A DNA stretch of 64,000 nucleotides from Pseudomonadota bacterium (GCA_013285465.1 CP053449.1:363501-427500), one strand, 5' to 3'. Shown: positions 51,359 through 61,430, counted from the stretch's first letter. Notes: generated by a model from the letters alone, not told the origin. Translations and numbers: made by a program.

Positions 51359-54250
51359 ATGACAATCAGCAACACGGATCTTAAACAGGACAGTTTTGAC
51401 ACAAGGCATATCGGCCCCGATGCGGCAGAAACGGAAGAAATGCTGAAAGCTGTCGGTGTTGACAGTCTTGACGTATTGGTACGTGAAGTTGTGCCCGGGT
51501 CCATCTATGCGGATGCCCCGCTTGATCTGCCGGAGGGGCTGTCGGAATATGAGGCGCTGAAAAAACTGCGCGGCATTGCGGGCAAAAACAATATGCTGCG
51601 CTCCTTCATCGGGATGGGTTATACCGATACGGTGACGCCGCCGGTTATTCTGCGTAATGTGCTGGAAAATCCGGGCTGGTACACGGCCTATACACCCTAT
51701 CAGCCGGAAATCAGTCAGGGCCGTCTCGAGGCGCTGCTGAATTATCAGCAGATGATTATTGATCTGACAGCGCTGGATATCGCCAATTCCTCTCTGCTGG
51801 ATGAAGGCACGGCAGCCGCCGAAGCCATGACGATGGCGCGCCGCGTCGGCAAATCGAAAAGCGATGTTTTGCTGGTCGATGAAAATTGTCACCCACAAAC
51901 GATTGATGTTTTGAAAACCCGTGCCGAACCTCTGGGCATTACGCTTGAAATCGGTGCGCCGGAAAGTTTCGCAAGCAAGGACGGTTTTGCCGTGCTGCTG
52001 CAATATCCCGATACCACAGGGGAAATCATCGATTATAAAACACTGACTGCGGCTGTTCATGACAAGGGCGGTCTGGTGATTGTTGCCGCTGATCTGCTGG
52101 CACTGACATTGCTGACGCCGCCCGGTGAATGGGGCGCGGATATCGTCGTCGGTTCGGCGCAGCGTTTCGGCGTACCGATGGGATTCGGCGGGCCGCATGC
52201 CGCATTTTTTGCCACGCGTGATGACTATAAACGCTCGGTTCCGGGACGCATTGTCGGCGTATCTGTCGATGCGAAAGGGCGCCCGGCTCTGCGTCTGGCG
52301 CTGCAAACACGCGAACAGCATATCCGCCGTGAAAAGGCAACCAGCAATATCTGCACGGCGCAGGTGCTGCTTGCCAATATCGCAGGCTTCTATGCTGTCT
52401 GGCACGGTGCGGAAGGCTTGACCCGTATTGCAAAACGTATTCACAATTTGACGGCATTGCTGGCGAAAACACTGCAACAGCAGGATATTAAAAGCAGCAA
52501 CCAATATGCTTTCGATACGCTGACATTTGATCTGGGCAGTGCGGCGGCTGAAAAAGCGGCGCTTGATCGCGGCGTAAAAAGCGGCATTAATCTGCGCGGC
52601 TTCGGTGACGGACGTATCGGTGTGACGCTGGATCAGAAAACGGATTTGCAGGATATTGCGCTGATTGCCGCTGTGATTGCGGATAAGGATCCGGATATTG
52701 TTGCAGAGGCGCCATCGCTGCTGCCGCAAAATTTATTGCGCCAATCCGCATTTTTGACTCATCCGGTTTTCAGTAAATACCGTTCCGAAACGGAAATGCT
52801 GCGCTATCTGCGCCGTTTGGAGCAAAAGGATATTGCGCTGAACCGTTCGATGATTCCGCTTGGCTCCTGCACGATGAAACTGAATGCGGCGGCGGAAATG
52901 CTGCCCGTCACATGGCCGGAATTTTCCGATATGCACCCCTTTGTGCCGCAGGATCAGGCGCAGGGTTACCGCGAGATGATCGCGGGGCTGGAAGAAATGC
53001 TGTGCAAAATCACCGGCTTTGCCGCTGTGTCACTGCAACCGAATGCGGGCTCGCAAGGCGAATATGCGGGGCTGTTGACTATTCGCGCCTATCATCACAG
53101 CCGCGGTGAGACGCACCGCAATATTTGCCTTATTCCCAGCTCCGCTCATGGCACAAATCCGGCCAGTGCGGTGATGGCGGGAATGGATGTCGTTGTCGTC
53201 AAATGTGACCAGAACGGCAATATCGATCTGGATGATCTGCGTGCGAAGGCGGAAAAGCATAAAGATAATCTCGCCGCATTGATGGTGACCTATCCCTCCA
53301 CCCATGGCGTGTTCGAGGAAGGTATCGTCGATATCTGCGATATCGTGCATGATTTCGGTGGACAGGTTTATATGGACGGCGCGAATATGAATGCGCTGGT
53401 CGGCGTGGCCTATCCGGGGAAATTCGGTGCGGATGTCGCGCATCTGAACCTGCATAAAACCTTCTGCATTCCGCATGGCGGCGGCGGACCGGGTGTCGGT
53501 CCGATTGGCGTTGCCGCGCATCTTGCCCCCTTCCTGCCCGGCAGTGCCGTGGTAGATGGAATCGGCGGGGCGGAGGCCGTCTCCTCTATTTCTGCAGCGC
53601 CTTTCGGTTCTGCGGGAATTTTGTCGATTACATGGATGTATATTGTGATGATGGGCGGGGAAGGTTTGCGCCGTGCGACCGAGCTGGCGATTTTGAATGC
53701 CAATTACATCGCCAAAAAACTTAGCGCGCATTACAGCATTCTGTATACGGGCAAAAGCGGTTTTGTTGCGCATGAATGCATTCTGGATACGCGCCGCATT
53801 CATACCGAAATCGGCGTCAGTGTTGAAAGCATTGCCAAGCGCTTAATGGATTTCGGCTTCCACGCGCCGACGATGTCTTTCCCCGTACCGCATACGCTGA
53901 TGGTGGAACCGACGGAAAGCGAAAGCAAGGAAGAGCTTGACCGCTTTATTGCGGCAATGTCACAAATCCGTGCCGAAATCACGCAGGTGGAAAACGGTGA
54001 CTGGGCGGTTGATGATAATCCGCTGGCCAATGCGCCGCATACATTTGCCGATCTGCTGGCGGAAGACTGGGATAAGCCTTACAGCCGCGAAACAGGTGCG
54101 TTCCCGCTGCCGCATATTGCCGAGGATAAATACTGGCCGCCTGTCTCCCGCATTGATAATGCGGCGGGTGACCGCAATCTTGTTTGCACCTGTCCGCCGC
54201 TGGAAGCTTACGAAACATCGGCAGGAAAAACGGCGCAGGATGCCGCCTGA
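51359..54250 (+). CDS. gcvP: glycine dehydrogenase (decarboxylating), single-chain P protein
   Basis: A 963-residue PLP enzyme made of fused alpha and beta halves. The N-terminal half begins with [19 protein letters not shown]. The C-terminal half has the PLP Lys K700 in [18 protein letters not shown]. It decarboxylates glycine and loads the aminomethyl group onto GcvH. Many alphaproteobacteria have this unsplit form, others the two-subunit form. The ATG at 51359 has AGGA upstream; the frame to 51305 would add 18 non-conserved residues. It ends the operon before a strong terminator. Confidence 0.96.
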   Translation: MTISNTDLKQDSFDTRHIGPDAAETEEMLKAVGVDSLDVLVREVVPGSIYADAPLDLPEGLSEYEALKKLRGIAGKNNMLRSFIGMGYTDTVTPPVILRNVLENPGWYTAYTPYQPEISQGRLEALLNYQQMIIDLTALDIANSSLLDEGTAAAEAMTMARRVGKSKSDVLLVDENCHPQTIDVLKTRAEPLGITLEIGAPESFASKDGFAVLLQYPDTTGEIIDYKTLTAAVHDKGGLVIVAADLLALTLLTPPGEWGADIVVGSAQRFGVPMGFGGPHAAFFATRDDYKRSVPGRIVGVSVDAKGRPALRLALQTREQHIRREKATSNICTAQVLLANIAGFYAVWHGAEGLTRIAKRIHNLTALLAKTLQQQDIKSSNQYAFDTLTFDLGSAAAEKAALDRGVKSGINLRGFGDGRIGVTLDQKTDLQDIALIAAVIADKDPDIVAEAPSLLPQNLLRQSAFLTHPVFSKYRSETEMLRYLRRLEQKDIALNRSMIPLGSCTMKLNAAAEMLPVTWPEFSDMHPFVPQDQAQGYREMIAGLEEMLCKITGFAAVSLQPNAGSQGEYAGLLTIRAYHHSRGETHRNICLIPSSAHGTNPASAVMAGMDVVVVKCDQNGNIDLDDLRAKAEKHKDNLAALMVTYPSTHGVFEEGIVDICDIVHDFGGQVYMDGANMNALVGVAYPGKFGADVAHLNLHKTFCIPHGGGGPGVGPIGVAAHLAPFLPGSAVVDGIGGAEAVSSISAAPFGSAGILSITWMYIVMMGGEGLRRATELAILNANYIAKKLSAHYSILYTGKSGFVAHECILDTRRIHTEIGVSVESIAKRLMDFGFHAPTMSFPVPHTLMVEPTESESKEELDRFIAAMSQIRAEITQVENGDWAVDDNPLANAPHTFADLLAEDWDKPYSRETGAFPLPHIAEDKYWPPVSRIDNAAGDRNLVCTCPPLEAYETSAGKTAQDAA

Positions 54251-54260
54251 TTATGAACGG

Positions 54261-54308
54261 ATAAAAGAAAAACGCGCTCCGGCATAGCGGGAGCGCGTTT
54301 TCTTTTAT
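54261..54308. terminator. bidirectional intrinsic terminator after gcvP
   Basis: A 10- to 12-bp stem (AACGCGCTCC at 54271-54280 with GGAGCGCGTT at 54290-54299, extended by one A-T pair on each side) has T-runs on both strands (TTTTCTTTT on plus, mirrored on minus). It stops gcvP and the convergent peptidase gene. Confidence 0.85.
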
Positions 54309-54320
54309 CTTCGATATTTC

Positions 54321-56663
54321 TTATGCGCCGGGGCCGCCGCGTTTTTTGCGGAAGATGCCCGGAGTAATTTTTTTCGTAATTTTCTCCGCGAGTTTGACGC
54401 TGCGTTCAGCCAGATCGTTAAAACCGCCCGCGATTTTGCTGTCAGGCGTTTTGACGTTTTTCAGCGAGGCTTTGTATTCCTCCTGATTAATCGGGCCAAG
54501 CGCCTTTTCCAAAAAGGCATGTGTCTCGCCGATTTCAATCAGTGAATCCTCTTGCGATTTTCCCGCACCGTGACCGGTGTTTTTGGACACGCGCAACAAG
54601 ATCTGGTTATCGGCATCGGATTCGCTTTGCATCGTTGCTGCCCATTTATAGGCATGCCAGGGCAGAACGCGGTCATCATGGTCGCCGGTCTTAATCAGGG
54701 TCGGCGGATATTTCGCGTCTTTTTTGACATTGTGCAGCGGTGAATAGGCAGCTGCGGTTTCGAAATCCTTTTTCACATCAGGATCGCCGTAATCGGATTT
54801 CCATGCCGCGCCATAGGTTCCCAGCTGGAAACGGAACATATCAATAACGGGCACAGCAGAGATCACCGCACCGAAAAGATCAGGGCGTTGCAACACTGTT
54901 GCGGCGGTCAATAGCCCGCCGTTACTGCCGCCTTCGATCGCGATACGTTTGGAGGAAGTGTATTTTTCCTCAATCAGGTGTTCCGCGCAGGCAATCAGAT
55001 CATCATAGACATTCTGTTTGTTTTCGCAGCGTCCCTGATCATACCATTCCTGCCCGTATTCACCGCCGCCGCGCAGATTGGCACGGGCATAGATACCGCC
55101 GCTTTTCACCCAATGGGCAACGCCGGAGCTGAAACCCGGATTAAGTGAGATATCAAAGCCGCCATAGCCGTAAAGCTTCACGGCGGCACTGCCGTCCAGT
55201 TTGGCATCGGGATGGCGGATGATGGTCATCGGCACTTTCGTCCCGTCTTTGGAGGTCGCGGTAATGCGTTCGACAATGCAATCCGTCAGATCAACAGGCA
55301 GGTCGTTCTGTTTGATCAGTTTGAAATCGTTTTTATCGATATCATATTCATAGCGGTTACCGCTTTGCTGGTCATTGCTGATGCTGAAAATCAGCTTTTT
55401 GTCTTCGGGCTGGAACTGGGCAATACCATACAGCGCCAAAGGCAGCGGCAATGCGACATCATATTGGAACTTTCCGTCCAGATCATGAACCTTCAACTGA
55501 TCCGCCGTATCATGGCTGTGATTCACAAACAGCTTGCCCTGATGGATAAAGGCGCTGTCCAGCGTATCTTCCGCATCTTCGGCAATCACGGTTTCCCAGT
55601 TTTCAGGGGCAGGGTTTTTCAGGTCAAAACGTACCAGACGGCCTTTCGGCGCGTCCAGTTTTGTGATGGCATAGACTTTATCACCGATTTCGGCAATCGG
55701 GCTGATATCGGCAACACCGTCATCAATCAGTTTTGTGAAATCATCATTGGTTCCGGCCTTGCGGAAATAAAGCCCGTTTTTCGGGTCGGTACCGATGCTG
55801 GTGCTAATCCATTCATTCTTTTTTGTTTTCAAACGGAACAGACCGGCAAAGGCCATTTCGCGGTCATCGGGGGTAAAGACAATTTTGTCATTTTTCACAT
55901 CTTCACCGATTGTGTGATGTTTGACGAAAGAACGCTTATGCGCGTCATTCATCGGATAGCCGTAATGGAAACCTTTACCGTCTTTATCCCATGTCACACT
56001 GCCGAAACGGAAACCGTCGATTTTATCGGCGATGTTTTTTCCGGTTTTGGTGTCCAGAATATACAGCGTTTTCGCGTCACTGCCGTTTTCGGATAATAGA
56101 TAGGCAACGCGTTTTCCATCCGGGCTGGGGAAGGTGCCGGACAGGGCGGTCTTGCCTGTGGCATCCAGCTTATTCGGGTCAATCAACACATGCGGGGCGT
56201 CATCGGGCTTGCCTTTTGGGCGTACCTGATAAACAGCATGGTTGGAGGCACCGTCATGGTAATGGGAAAAGCTGAATTTGCCGTAGCTGGCGGGAATGCT
56301 TTCGGTTTCGCGGTTCAGGATTTTTTCAACAAAATCGCGGGCGGATCTTTGCACCTCATCCGTGCCGGCGATATATTCCTGAAAGCGCTCATTCTGGCGG
56401 TCAACCCAGTCACCGACTTCCGCAGCATCAATATCTTCCAGCGGGCGGAAATGGTCATGCACCTCATAGCCGTGCAGATTTGTGACCGTATCATCATGCG
56501 GCGGATTCAAAGCACGCTTCAGCCCCTCCACCGAAGGCGGGGGAGAGCCGATGGTAATTTTTGCAGTTTTTAAATCTTCGCGTTCCGCTTTACCGGTTTT
56601 GCTGAAATAGTGACGAATTTTGCCGAAAACACCTGTTTCGGGCTTTTTGTCAGGTTGTGCCAT
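54321..56663 (-). CDS. prolyl oligopeptidase-family serine peptidase (S9)
   Basis: A 780-residue protein. The N-terminal beta-propeller-like part contains repeated strands such as FPSPDGKRVAYLLSENGSD and DTKTGKNIADKIDG. The C-terminal alpha/beta-hydrolase has nucleophile Ser (S580) in EGGSNGGLLTAA, Asp in KTGDHDDRV and His in NTGHGAGKS. The inserted GSAAVKLYGYGGFDISLNPGFS precedes it. The basic C-terminal tail is KKITPGIFRKKRGGPGA. It probably cuts short peptides after Pro. No signal peptide is seen, so it is cytosolic. The promoter and a large inverted repeat lie upstream at 56775-56834. Confidence 0.9.
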   Translation of the reverse strand: MAQPDKKPETGVFGKIRHYFSKTGKAEREDLKTAKITIGSPPPSVEGLKRALNPPHDDTVTNLHGYEVHDHFRPLEDIDAAEVGDWVDRQNERFQEYIAGTDEVQRSARDFVEKILNRETESIPASYGKFSFSHYHDGASNHAVYQVRPKGKPDDAPHVLIDPNKLDATGKTALSGTFPSPDGKRVAYLLSENGSDAKTLYILDTKTGKNIADKIDGFRFGSVTWDKDGKGFHYGYPMNDAHKRSFVKHHTIGEDVKNDKIVFTPDDREMAFAGLFRLKTKKNEWISTSIGTDPKNGLYFRKAGTNDDFTKLIDDGVADISPIAEIGDKVYAITKLDAPKGRLVRFDLKNPAPENWETVIAEDAEDTLDSAFIHQGKLFVNHSHDTADQLKVHDLDGKFQYDVALPLPLALYGIAQFQPEDKKLIFSISNDQQSGNRYEYDIDKNDFKLIKQNDLPVDLTDCIVERITATSKDGTKVPMTIIRHPDAKLDGSAAVKLYGYGGFDISLNPGFSSGVAHWVKSGGIYARANLRGGGEYGQEWYDQGRCENKQNVYDDLIACAEHLIEEKYTSSKRIAIEGGSNGGLLTAATVLQRPDLFGAVISAVPVIDMFRFQLGTYGAAWKSDYGDPDVKKDFETAAAYSPLHNVKKDAKYPPTLIKTGDHDDRVLPWHAYKWAATMQSESDADNQILLRVSKNTGHGAGKSQEDSLIEIGETHAFLEKALGPINQEEYKASLKNVKTPDSKIAGGFNDLAERSVKLAEKITKKITPGIFRKKRGGPGA

Positions 56664-56745
56664 TTTATCCGTGCCTTTTTGTCATTGTCTTTAAACACCC
56701 GCCGCCGGCTTGCCAAAGCCGGAGCGCACTACACACAAGACCCTC

Positions 56746-56763
56746 AATTTCCGCACGGAAATT
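56746..56763. promoter_or_regulatory. palindrome in the 5' leader of the S9 peptidase
   Basis: AATTTCCG and CGGAAATT form an 8-bp perfect inverted repeat around CA (56746-56763). It lies between the predicted start of transcription and the gene, so it could be a second operator or an RNA hairpin in the leader. Confidence 0.4.
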
Positions 56764-56774
56764 TTCTATTAGAA

Positions 56775-56807
56775 TGTTATGAAAAATTGAAACACTCTTT
56801 CATAACA
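56775..56807. promoter_or_regulatory. inverted repeat overlapping the S9 peptidase promoter
   Basis: TGTTATGAAA (56775-56784) and TTTCATAACA (56798-56807) are exact 10-base inverted arms 13 bases apart. The right arm covers part of the -10 box and the start site, a repressor-like position. No regulator gene is adjacent. Confidence 0.5.
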
Positions 56808-56834
56808 GTAGTAAAAATTGCAACGATATGTCAA
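56805..56834 (-). promoter_or_regulatory. promoter of the S9 peptidase gene
   Basis: On the minus strand TTGACA (56829-56834) and TACTGT (56805-56810) are 18 bases apart, predicting a start near 56798. This gives a leader of about 135 bases before the ATG at 56663. Confidence 0.5.
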
Positions 56835-56908
56835 GTTTTTATTGATAAATATAGCACCTGCAGATATCACCACCTCCGCATGCGTGCCATTCCAATCAAA
56901 TGAAGAGC

Positions 56909-57676
56909 TTAGCCTGATTTTGGCGCGCCCGGTTTTTTGCGCCCGAAAAACGTCGTAATGGCGTTTTTGGTTTCTTCCGAGGTCAGGCAGTCCTTGAACA
57001 CATCGGCCTCGCGGGAAATGCGGGCGGCGACGGATTCAAAATCCTGCCGCATCAGCGCCTTGGTTTCGCGCAAAGCGTTTTGCGGTTTTTTTGCCAGTTT
57101 CTCTGCTGTTTTCATAGCCGTATCCAGCACATCATCCGCTTTGCAGATGCGGTTTACAAAACCGACCTCTTTCGCGTCTTCTGCCGTGAAGGGCTCGCCC
57201 AGCATTAACAGCTCGGCAGCGCGCTGATGTCCGGCAAGGCGCGGCAGCAGCATCGAAGACCCTGCCTCCGGCACAAGGCCGAGATTGATAAAGGGCAGGG
57301 AGAAGGTGGAATCTTCCGCAACATAAACAAAATCACAATGCAGCAGCATGGTGGTGCCGATGCCGACGGCTGTGCCGTTTACTGCTGCGACGACGGGCAG
57401 CTCCGCTTCGGACAAGGTTTTTAAAAATTGCAGAACCGGGCTTGAATCATCCTGCGGCGGATTGTTCAGAAAATCCAGCAGATCATTTCCGGCGCAAAAA
57501 GCGTCTTGTGATCCGGTGATCAGGATGACACGCAGATCAGGGTCATTGCCCGCATCTTTAATCGCTTTTGCCATGTCGCTATACATGCCTGTTGTCAGCG
57601 CATTCTTTTTTTCGGGACGGTTCATGGTGATGGTCAGGATGCCGTCTTTTTTCGATGTTTTGATCAGGTCAGTCAT
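56909..57676 (-). CDS. enoyl-CoA hydratase/isomerase family protein
   Basis: A 255-residue crotonase-fold enzyme. RPEKKNALTTGMYSDM is the family start, the oxyanion-hole segment is DAFCAGNDLLDFL, and GTAVGIGTTMLLHCDFVYVAEDSTFSLPFINLGLVPEAGSSMLLPRL has the acidic position near the substrate. The second catalytic acid expected in hydratases is replaced in this EAGSS segment, so isomerase or another activity is possible. A short Lys/Pro tail (FGRKKPGAPKSG) ends the protein. The gene is 6 bases downstream of the cupin gene on the same strand. Confidence 0.88.
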   Translation of the reverse strand: MTDLIKTSKKDGILTITMNRPEKKNALTTGMYSDMAKAIKDAGNDPDLRVILITGSQDAFCAGNDLLDFLNNPPQDDSSPVLQFLKTLSEAELPVVAAVNGTAVGIGTTMLLHCDFVYVAEDSTFSLPFINLGLVPEAGSSMLLPRLAGHQRAAELLMLGEPFTAEDAKEVGFVNRICKADDVLDTAMKTAEKLAKKPQNALRETKALMRQDFESVAARISREADVFKDCLTSEETKNAITTFFGRKKPGAPKSG

Positions 57677-57682
57677 AAATAT

Positions 57683-58069
57683 TCAATCCTTGTTTTGTTC
57701 TTGCGGAAGCAAAATCACGTAATGCTTTTTTAAAGGCGTCAGGCTTTCCCATGTCCCTTTGAAACCGGCCGGGATAATGAACCCCTCCCCTGTTTTGATA
57801 TGCACGGCATTGCCGTCTTCATCCGTCAGCACGGCTTCACCTTCGATCAGCTGGCAGAATTCCCATTCCGTATAAGCAACCTTGTGCTTGCCCGGAGAGG
57901 CTTCCCAGATGCCGCAGTAAAGGCGGTTATTCTCGCCGATAAAATGATTCCATGTCACGGTGTCAATCGGGCCTGTGAGTGTGCGTTCGGCGGAAATTTG
58001 CTCCGCCTCTGCGGCAGGCGCCTCCGGCCCTTCGGTTTTCAGTACGAGAATTTTTGCCGTATTGCTCAT
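57683..58069 (-). CDS. cupin-domain protein (DUF861-like)
   Basis: A 128-residue beta-barrel protein. WEASPGKHKVAYTEWEFCQLIEGEAVLTDEDGNAVHIKTGEGFIIPAGFKGTWESL is the single cupin motif pair of the DUF861/(S)-ureidoglycine-like group. The metal-binding His positions are mostly not conserved (FCQLIEGE). Start ATG 58069 gives a TAATG overlap with the upstream gene; the frame to 58087 adds six residues only. Function unknown; possibly small-molecule binding. Confidence 0.8.
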   Translation of the reverse strand: MSNTAKILVLKTEGPEAPAAEAEQISAERTLTGPIDTVTWNHFIGENNRLYCGIWEASPGKHKVAYTEWEFCQLIEGEAVLTDEDGNAVHIKTGEGFIIPAGFKGTWESLTPLKKHYVILLPQEQNKD

Positions 58070-58413
58070 TATTCTACCGCCGTCCATGTTTCGCTGTCCA
58101 CAACGCCATTCGGCCCCATGGCATTGTAATGGCGGTATTGCAGACGGATATTTTCTCCGGTGGGGATATTGTCACCGTCAATTTTGACATGCAGCGTTTC
58201 CCCTTTTTTATCAGTCAGACAGGCGCTGCCTTTGGCAACATGCCCATCGGTGACGACAGCCTCTTGCGGGATAATATGATACAGACCGTCCTGATCCGTT
58301 TTTTTTACATCAGCCGTTACATCACATTCCATCCAGAAACTGGCCTGCGCCGTTTGCGGCAGGGCAGCGCCTAAAAACAACAGCACGGAAATCAGTATGA
58401 CGGATCTGGTCAT
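58069..58413 (-). CDS. exported hypothetical protein, 114 aa
   Basis: An N-terminal signal peptide (hydrophobic residues 5-20, cleavage after AQASF region) precedes a small beta-rich domain. It has two Cys (MECDVTADV and GSACLTDKKGE) that could form one disulphide. No family is recognised. It overlaps the upstream exonuclease gene by 4 bases (ATGA) and the downstream cupin by one base, so it belongs to a compact operon of exonuclease, secreted protein, cupin and enoyl-CoA hydratase. Confidence 0.66.
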   Translation of the reverse strand: MTRSVILISVLLFLGAALPQTAQASFWMECDVTADVKKTDQDGLYHIIPQEAVVTDGHVAKGSACLTDKKGETLHVKIDGDNIPTGENIRLQYRHYNAMGPNGVVDSETWTAVE

Positions 58414-59033
58414 GGCGTAAATCCGCCTTTGCGCGGTGCGCGGGGTTTCAGTGTCGGATTTTCCGGCGTTTCCGCAGCTTTCTTTCTGAGCTGTTGGAGG
58501 AAGTTATAGCATTTCAGCTCGTTCCGTGCGTCATTGATGGCGATATGCGCCTCATCATCGGGCAGGCGCGGCAGGCGCAGGCCTTGATTTCCGGCTTCGC
58601 GTTTCAGCTCGTTAATGTCGCGGAATTCGACATGGCCGATTCCCTTTTCGTTTTTCAGGGTTTCAAAAAATTCGCCCATACCGCCGAAAAGCTGGCAGAT
58701 CAAAACATTGTCGTAGGAACCGTTTCTTGCCCACAGCTCGACCTTATCCGCCGGCTCAAACATATCCAGCACACCTTGACGGATTTCATCGATGCTTTTC
58801 CATGTATCGGGGGCATCCAGTTTGTCGATGACATGGGTCTTCAACCACGGTTCCTGTTTGGCGGCATGCAGATTAAACTCTTTCGAGATGCCGTAATATT
58901 CACTGCCTTTTTCATTCAGGATACCGATGCTGACCAGCTCGCAGCTGAAATCAGACGGGTTGTCATGGAATTCCGTATCGAAAAAATAGCGGCGTATGGC
59001 AGGCTGTTTAGGCGATTTCTGCGGTGCGGACAT
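58410..59033 (-). CDS. DEDD-type 3'-5' exoribonuclease-like protein
   Basis: A 207-residue protein. RRYFFDTEFHDNPSDF carries the first Asp-x-Glu of the exonuclease superfamily, WARNGSYDNVLIC the second acidic motif, and LPDDEAHIAINDARNELKCY the H...D motif of the DEDDh class. It resembles the Rv2179c-like family of small 3'-5' exoribonucleases. A basic tail (KPRAPRKGGFTP) ends the protein. It is first in a four-gene operon with very tight overlaps. Confidence 0.82.
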   Translation of the reverse strand: MSAPQKSPKQPAIRRYFFDTEFHDNPSDFSCELVSIGILNEKGSEYYGISKEFNLHAAKQEPWLKTHVIDKLDAPDTWKSIDEIRQGVLDMFEPADKVELWARNGSYDNVLICQLFGGMGEFFETLKNEKGIGHVEFRDINELKREAGNQGLRLPRLPDDEAHIAINDARNELKCYNFLQQLRKKAAETPENPTLKPRAPRKGGFTP

Positions 59034-59109
59034 CGGGCGGTTTCCTCTGCGCTGTTTTGTGTATAGAGAATATGTTTATAGCAGAAGCGCCGGAGGCTGT
59101 AAACGGAAT

Positions 59110-59541
59110 CTAACCGCCGCGCGTGGCGCATTTATAGACGGCATAGCCCAGCACGGCAAAGCCGATCAGCAGCACCAGCCCGACAGTACGAAAGCCCAGC
59201 TTTAACGCTTCTTTCTGTCCTGCGCGGATATCGTCATAGACGGCTTCCATGGAACCTGTCTGTTTGTAAACGGCAAGCTGTCTTTCGGCGCAATGCCAGG
59301 TATAGGCACCGAAGAGAGGACCGAGTATCAGGCCGGAACCAAGTGCCAGCAAAATCGCCTCGTCACGGGTGAATAAATTTCCGATATAAAAAAACACCAG
59401 ATAAAAAAGACAGGTGACAAGCAGGATAAAGGGCAGAGAGGCGCGCAGGATGAAACGCGGGCGTCCGATAGCACGGCGGGTTTCCCATTTTTTTAAGCCG
59501 TTCTCAAGCGCGATAAGATATTTTTCTTTGACCTTGCTCAT
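59110..59541 (-). CDS. small membrane protein of unknown function
   Basis: A 143-residue protein. The N-terminus is charged (KEKYLIALENGLKKWETRRA), then come three hydrophobic segments: FILLVTCLFYLVFFYIGNLF, ILLALGSGLILGPLFGAYTW and FRTVGLVLLIGFAVLGYAVY. A loop of polar residues lies between helices 2 and 3. It lies 41 bases downstream of the 610-residue protein on the same strand and may be co-transcribed. Family not recognised. Confidence 0.68.
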   Translation of the reverse strand: MSKVKEKYLIALENGLKKWETRRAIGRPRFILRASLPFILLVTCLFYLVFFYIGNLFTRDEAILLALGSGLILGPLFGAYTWHCAERQLAVYKQTGSMEAVYDDIRAGQKEALKLGFRTVGLVLLIGFAVLGYAVYKCATRGG

Positions 59542-59582
59542 AGAGAAAGATTACGTGGAATCCCGAGCAGAGGCAATTGCCG

Positions 59583-61415
59583 TTAATGCGGTTTCGGTTT
59601 CGGATTTTTGCGGCGGTAACGGTTATAGCCGACGGCCCCGCCTGCACCGGCACCACCCAGTAACAGCAGACCGGCAAGCCCGCCCCACAGCATAAAGCGG
59701 GTTTTTGTGTGGTCATTATATTGCGCTTGCAGCTTTTCTCCGGCGGCGGTATGGACGCTTTCATAGCTAGGTACGGCAGAGGCATCGCGTGCCTCCAGCA
59801 CCATATTGAAATTATGCGCAAGGCTGTTGCTGCTTTCATCCCGGGCGGTCAATCCGGCGGCGGTTAAATCCGCTGCGGTGACGGACGGATCGGTATGGGC
59901 GCGCTTCAGCAAATAATAAGCATCAAAGGAAAATTCCTGTTTGCTCTGCGTTCCGGCATAAGCGGGATCATTTTGCAGCGCTTTGTAATATTCGTCCCAG
60001 GGGGCGTATTGCACGGCGATTTTTTCGCGGGCGCGCTCGATAACCTGATCGAACAGCACGCGGCGTTCTTCCAGATTTTCTGGCATCACATCAGGCAGAA
60101 TTTCATCACGTGCTTCAAAAATGAATTGCATGTTATTGTCCAGATTATTGTCAGACACTCTGTTCCAGAAAAATTCGTTCGGCGTGTCATTGTCATCATC
60201 TTCATCGGGGGTGTTTTTGATCATGTCCCATGTGATGTTTTTATCCAGCGCCGCACTCCAGAATGTGATCAGGCTGGTATAATACATATTGGCAAAATCG
60301 GGGCTTGCGGCAAATTTTTTGCCGAATTCCCGTGCAGCTTCCTGATAACTGCCATCGCGTTCATAACGGGCTTGTTTTTCCGGCAGCGGTGATAAATCCA
60401 AAAAGACATTATCGGCGCTGAAGGGGTAATCCCCGTCTGTTGCAATACCGGCTTTTTTACCTTTTTTGAAATCCTCAATATTTCGGATTGTCGCGTCATC
60501 TATTTCCTGAAATAAGGCCGCGCGTTTATCCAGCTGCAGCGGCGGCGTATCGGGCAGTATCTCGTCACGGGCACGCAGCAGCGCATCAATATTATTGTCA
60601 CGTTGCAGGCCGTCACCGGCAGTCCATTTGCGGAATTCCGTTGGCTGGTCATCATTATCGTTATCCGGCACTTGCGAAAGCAGATCCCATGTCATTTCCG
60701 GATTAAAATAAGCGTCCCATAAATGCGCATAGCTGGTGTAATACATACTGCCGTTGCGTTCTTCATTATAGGTGCCGTTGGCGGCGGTGCGCCATGCCTC
60801 TGCATAGTTTTCATCCGTTTCGTAACGCGCCAGCTTTTTTTCACGCGGAGTCGGATCCAGATGGATGTTGCTGGCATCGAAGGCATAAGAAGCATAATAA
60901 TCCATCGCATCATCAAAAGCGGTATGACGCACTTCACCCGCCACGGCTTTGAAGCGCAGCAGCGGGTCACTGATAGCCGTGTTGTCGGGATTGCGGGCGG
61001 CGGCAATCAAATCACCGATATTGTCATCCAGTGTGGCACTGTTGCGGGCATCCTGCTCCGTTCCGTCAAAACCCAATAGCACATTGGCATTCACATCTTG
61101 CGGGTTCATCACCGTATGCAGAATGGCGAGAAATGTCTGTGTGGACGGCGCATCAAACCAGTTTTCCTCCCGCGCTTCATCGGCAAGGGCGGTCAGATTT
61201 TTATAATAGTCACGGTCATTTTCAAGGCGTTGCAATTTATCTCCCAAAGAGCTCTGGTCGGATAATGCCTGCACCATCACCTGTGTCGGGGTCAGTTCCG
61301 CCATAACCGCATCATTGATATCTACAGGCATATCTTGTGCGACGGCAGGTGCCGCCGCCAGCCCTGTGAAAAGCGTCGCTAAAGAGAGCGCTGTTGTTTT
61401 CCCGAAACCCGTCAT
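59583..61415 (-). CDS. large secreted repeat protein with C-terminal membrane anchor, unknown family
   Basis: A 610-residue protein. The signal peptide ends near AVAQ (residue 27). The mature chain shows at least two clearly related blocks of about 150 residues. They share the order TWDxxxxxPD, an acidic D/N run (DNDNDD, DEDDDND), P(T/N)EF, DNN, then ARDEILPD and ER/KRxxLFxxI. Weaker flanking copies probably lie at residues 60-150 and 500-570. Conserved YYTS and YE(T/R)D motifs precede each block. The end is a Gly-rich membrane helix (LAGLLLLGGAGAGGAVGYNRY) followed by basic RRKNPKPKPH, like a sorting or anchoring signal. The acidic loops may bind calcium. No family is recognised. Confidence 0.72.
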   Translation of the reverse strand: MTGFGKTTALSLATLFTGLAAAPAVAQDMPVDINDAVMAELTPTQVMVQALSDQSSLGDKLQRLENDRDYYKNLTALADEAREENWFDAPSTQTFLAILHTVMNPQDVNANVLLGFDGTEQDARNSATLDDNIGDLIAAARNPDNTAISDPLLRFKAVAGEVRHTAFDDAMDYYASYAFDASNIHLDPTPREKKLARYETDENYAEAWRTAANGTYNEERNGSMYYTSYAHLWDAYFNPEMTWDLLSQVPDNDNDDQPTEFRKWTAGDGLQRDNNIDALLRARDEILPDTPPLQLDKRAALFQEIDDATIRNIEDFKKGKKAGIATDGDYPFSADNVFLDLSPLPEKQARYERDGSYQEAAREFGKKFAASPDFANMYYTSLITFWSAALDKNITWDMIKNTPDEDDDNDTPNEFFWNRVSDNNLDNNMQFIFEARDEILPDVMPENLEERRVLFDQVIERAREKIAVQYAPWDEYYKALQNDPAYAGTQSKQEFSFDAYYLLKRAHTDPSVTAADLTAAGLTARDESSNSLAHNFNMVLEARDASAVPSYESVHTAAGEKLQAQYNDHTKTRFMLWGGLAGLLLLGGAGAGGAVGYNRYRRKNPKPKPH

Positions 61416-61430
61416 TCCGTTTTTTCCCGT

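Noticed and set aside
51161..52729. 522-codon open frame antisense to gcvP
   Set aside because: It lies entirely opposite a clearly conserved gene, its translation has no domain pattern and is His/Gln/Arg-rich as expected for reverse-complement codons. Shadow.
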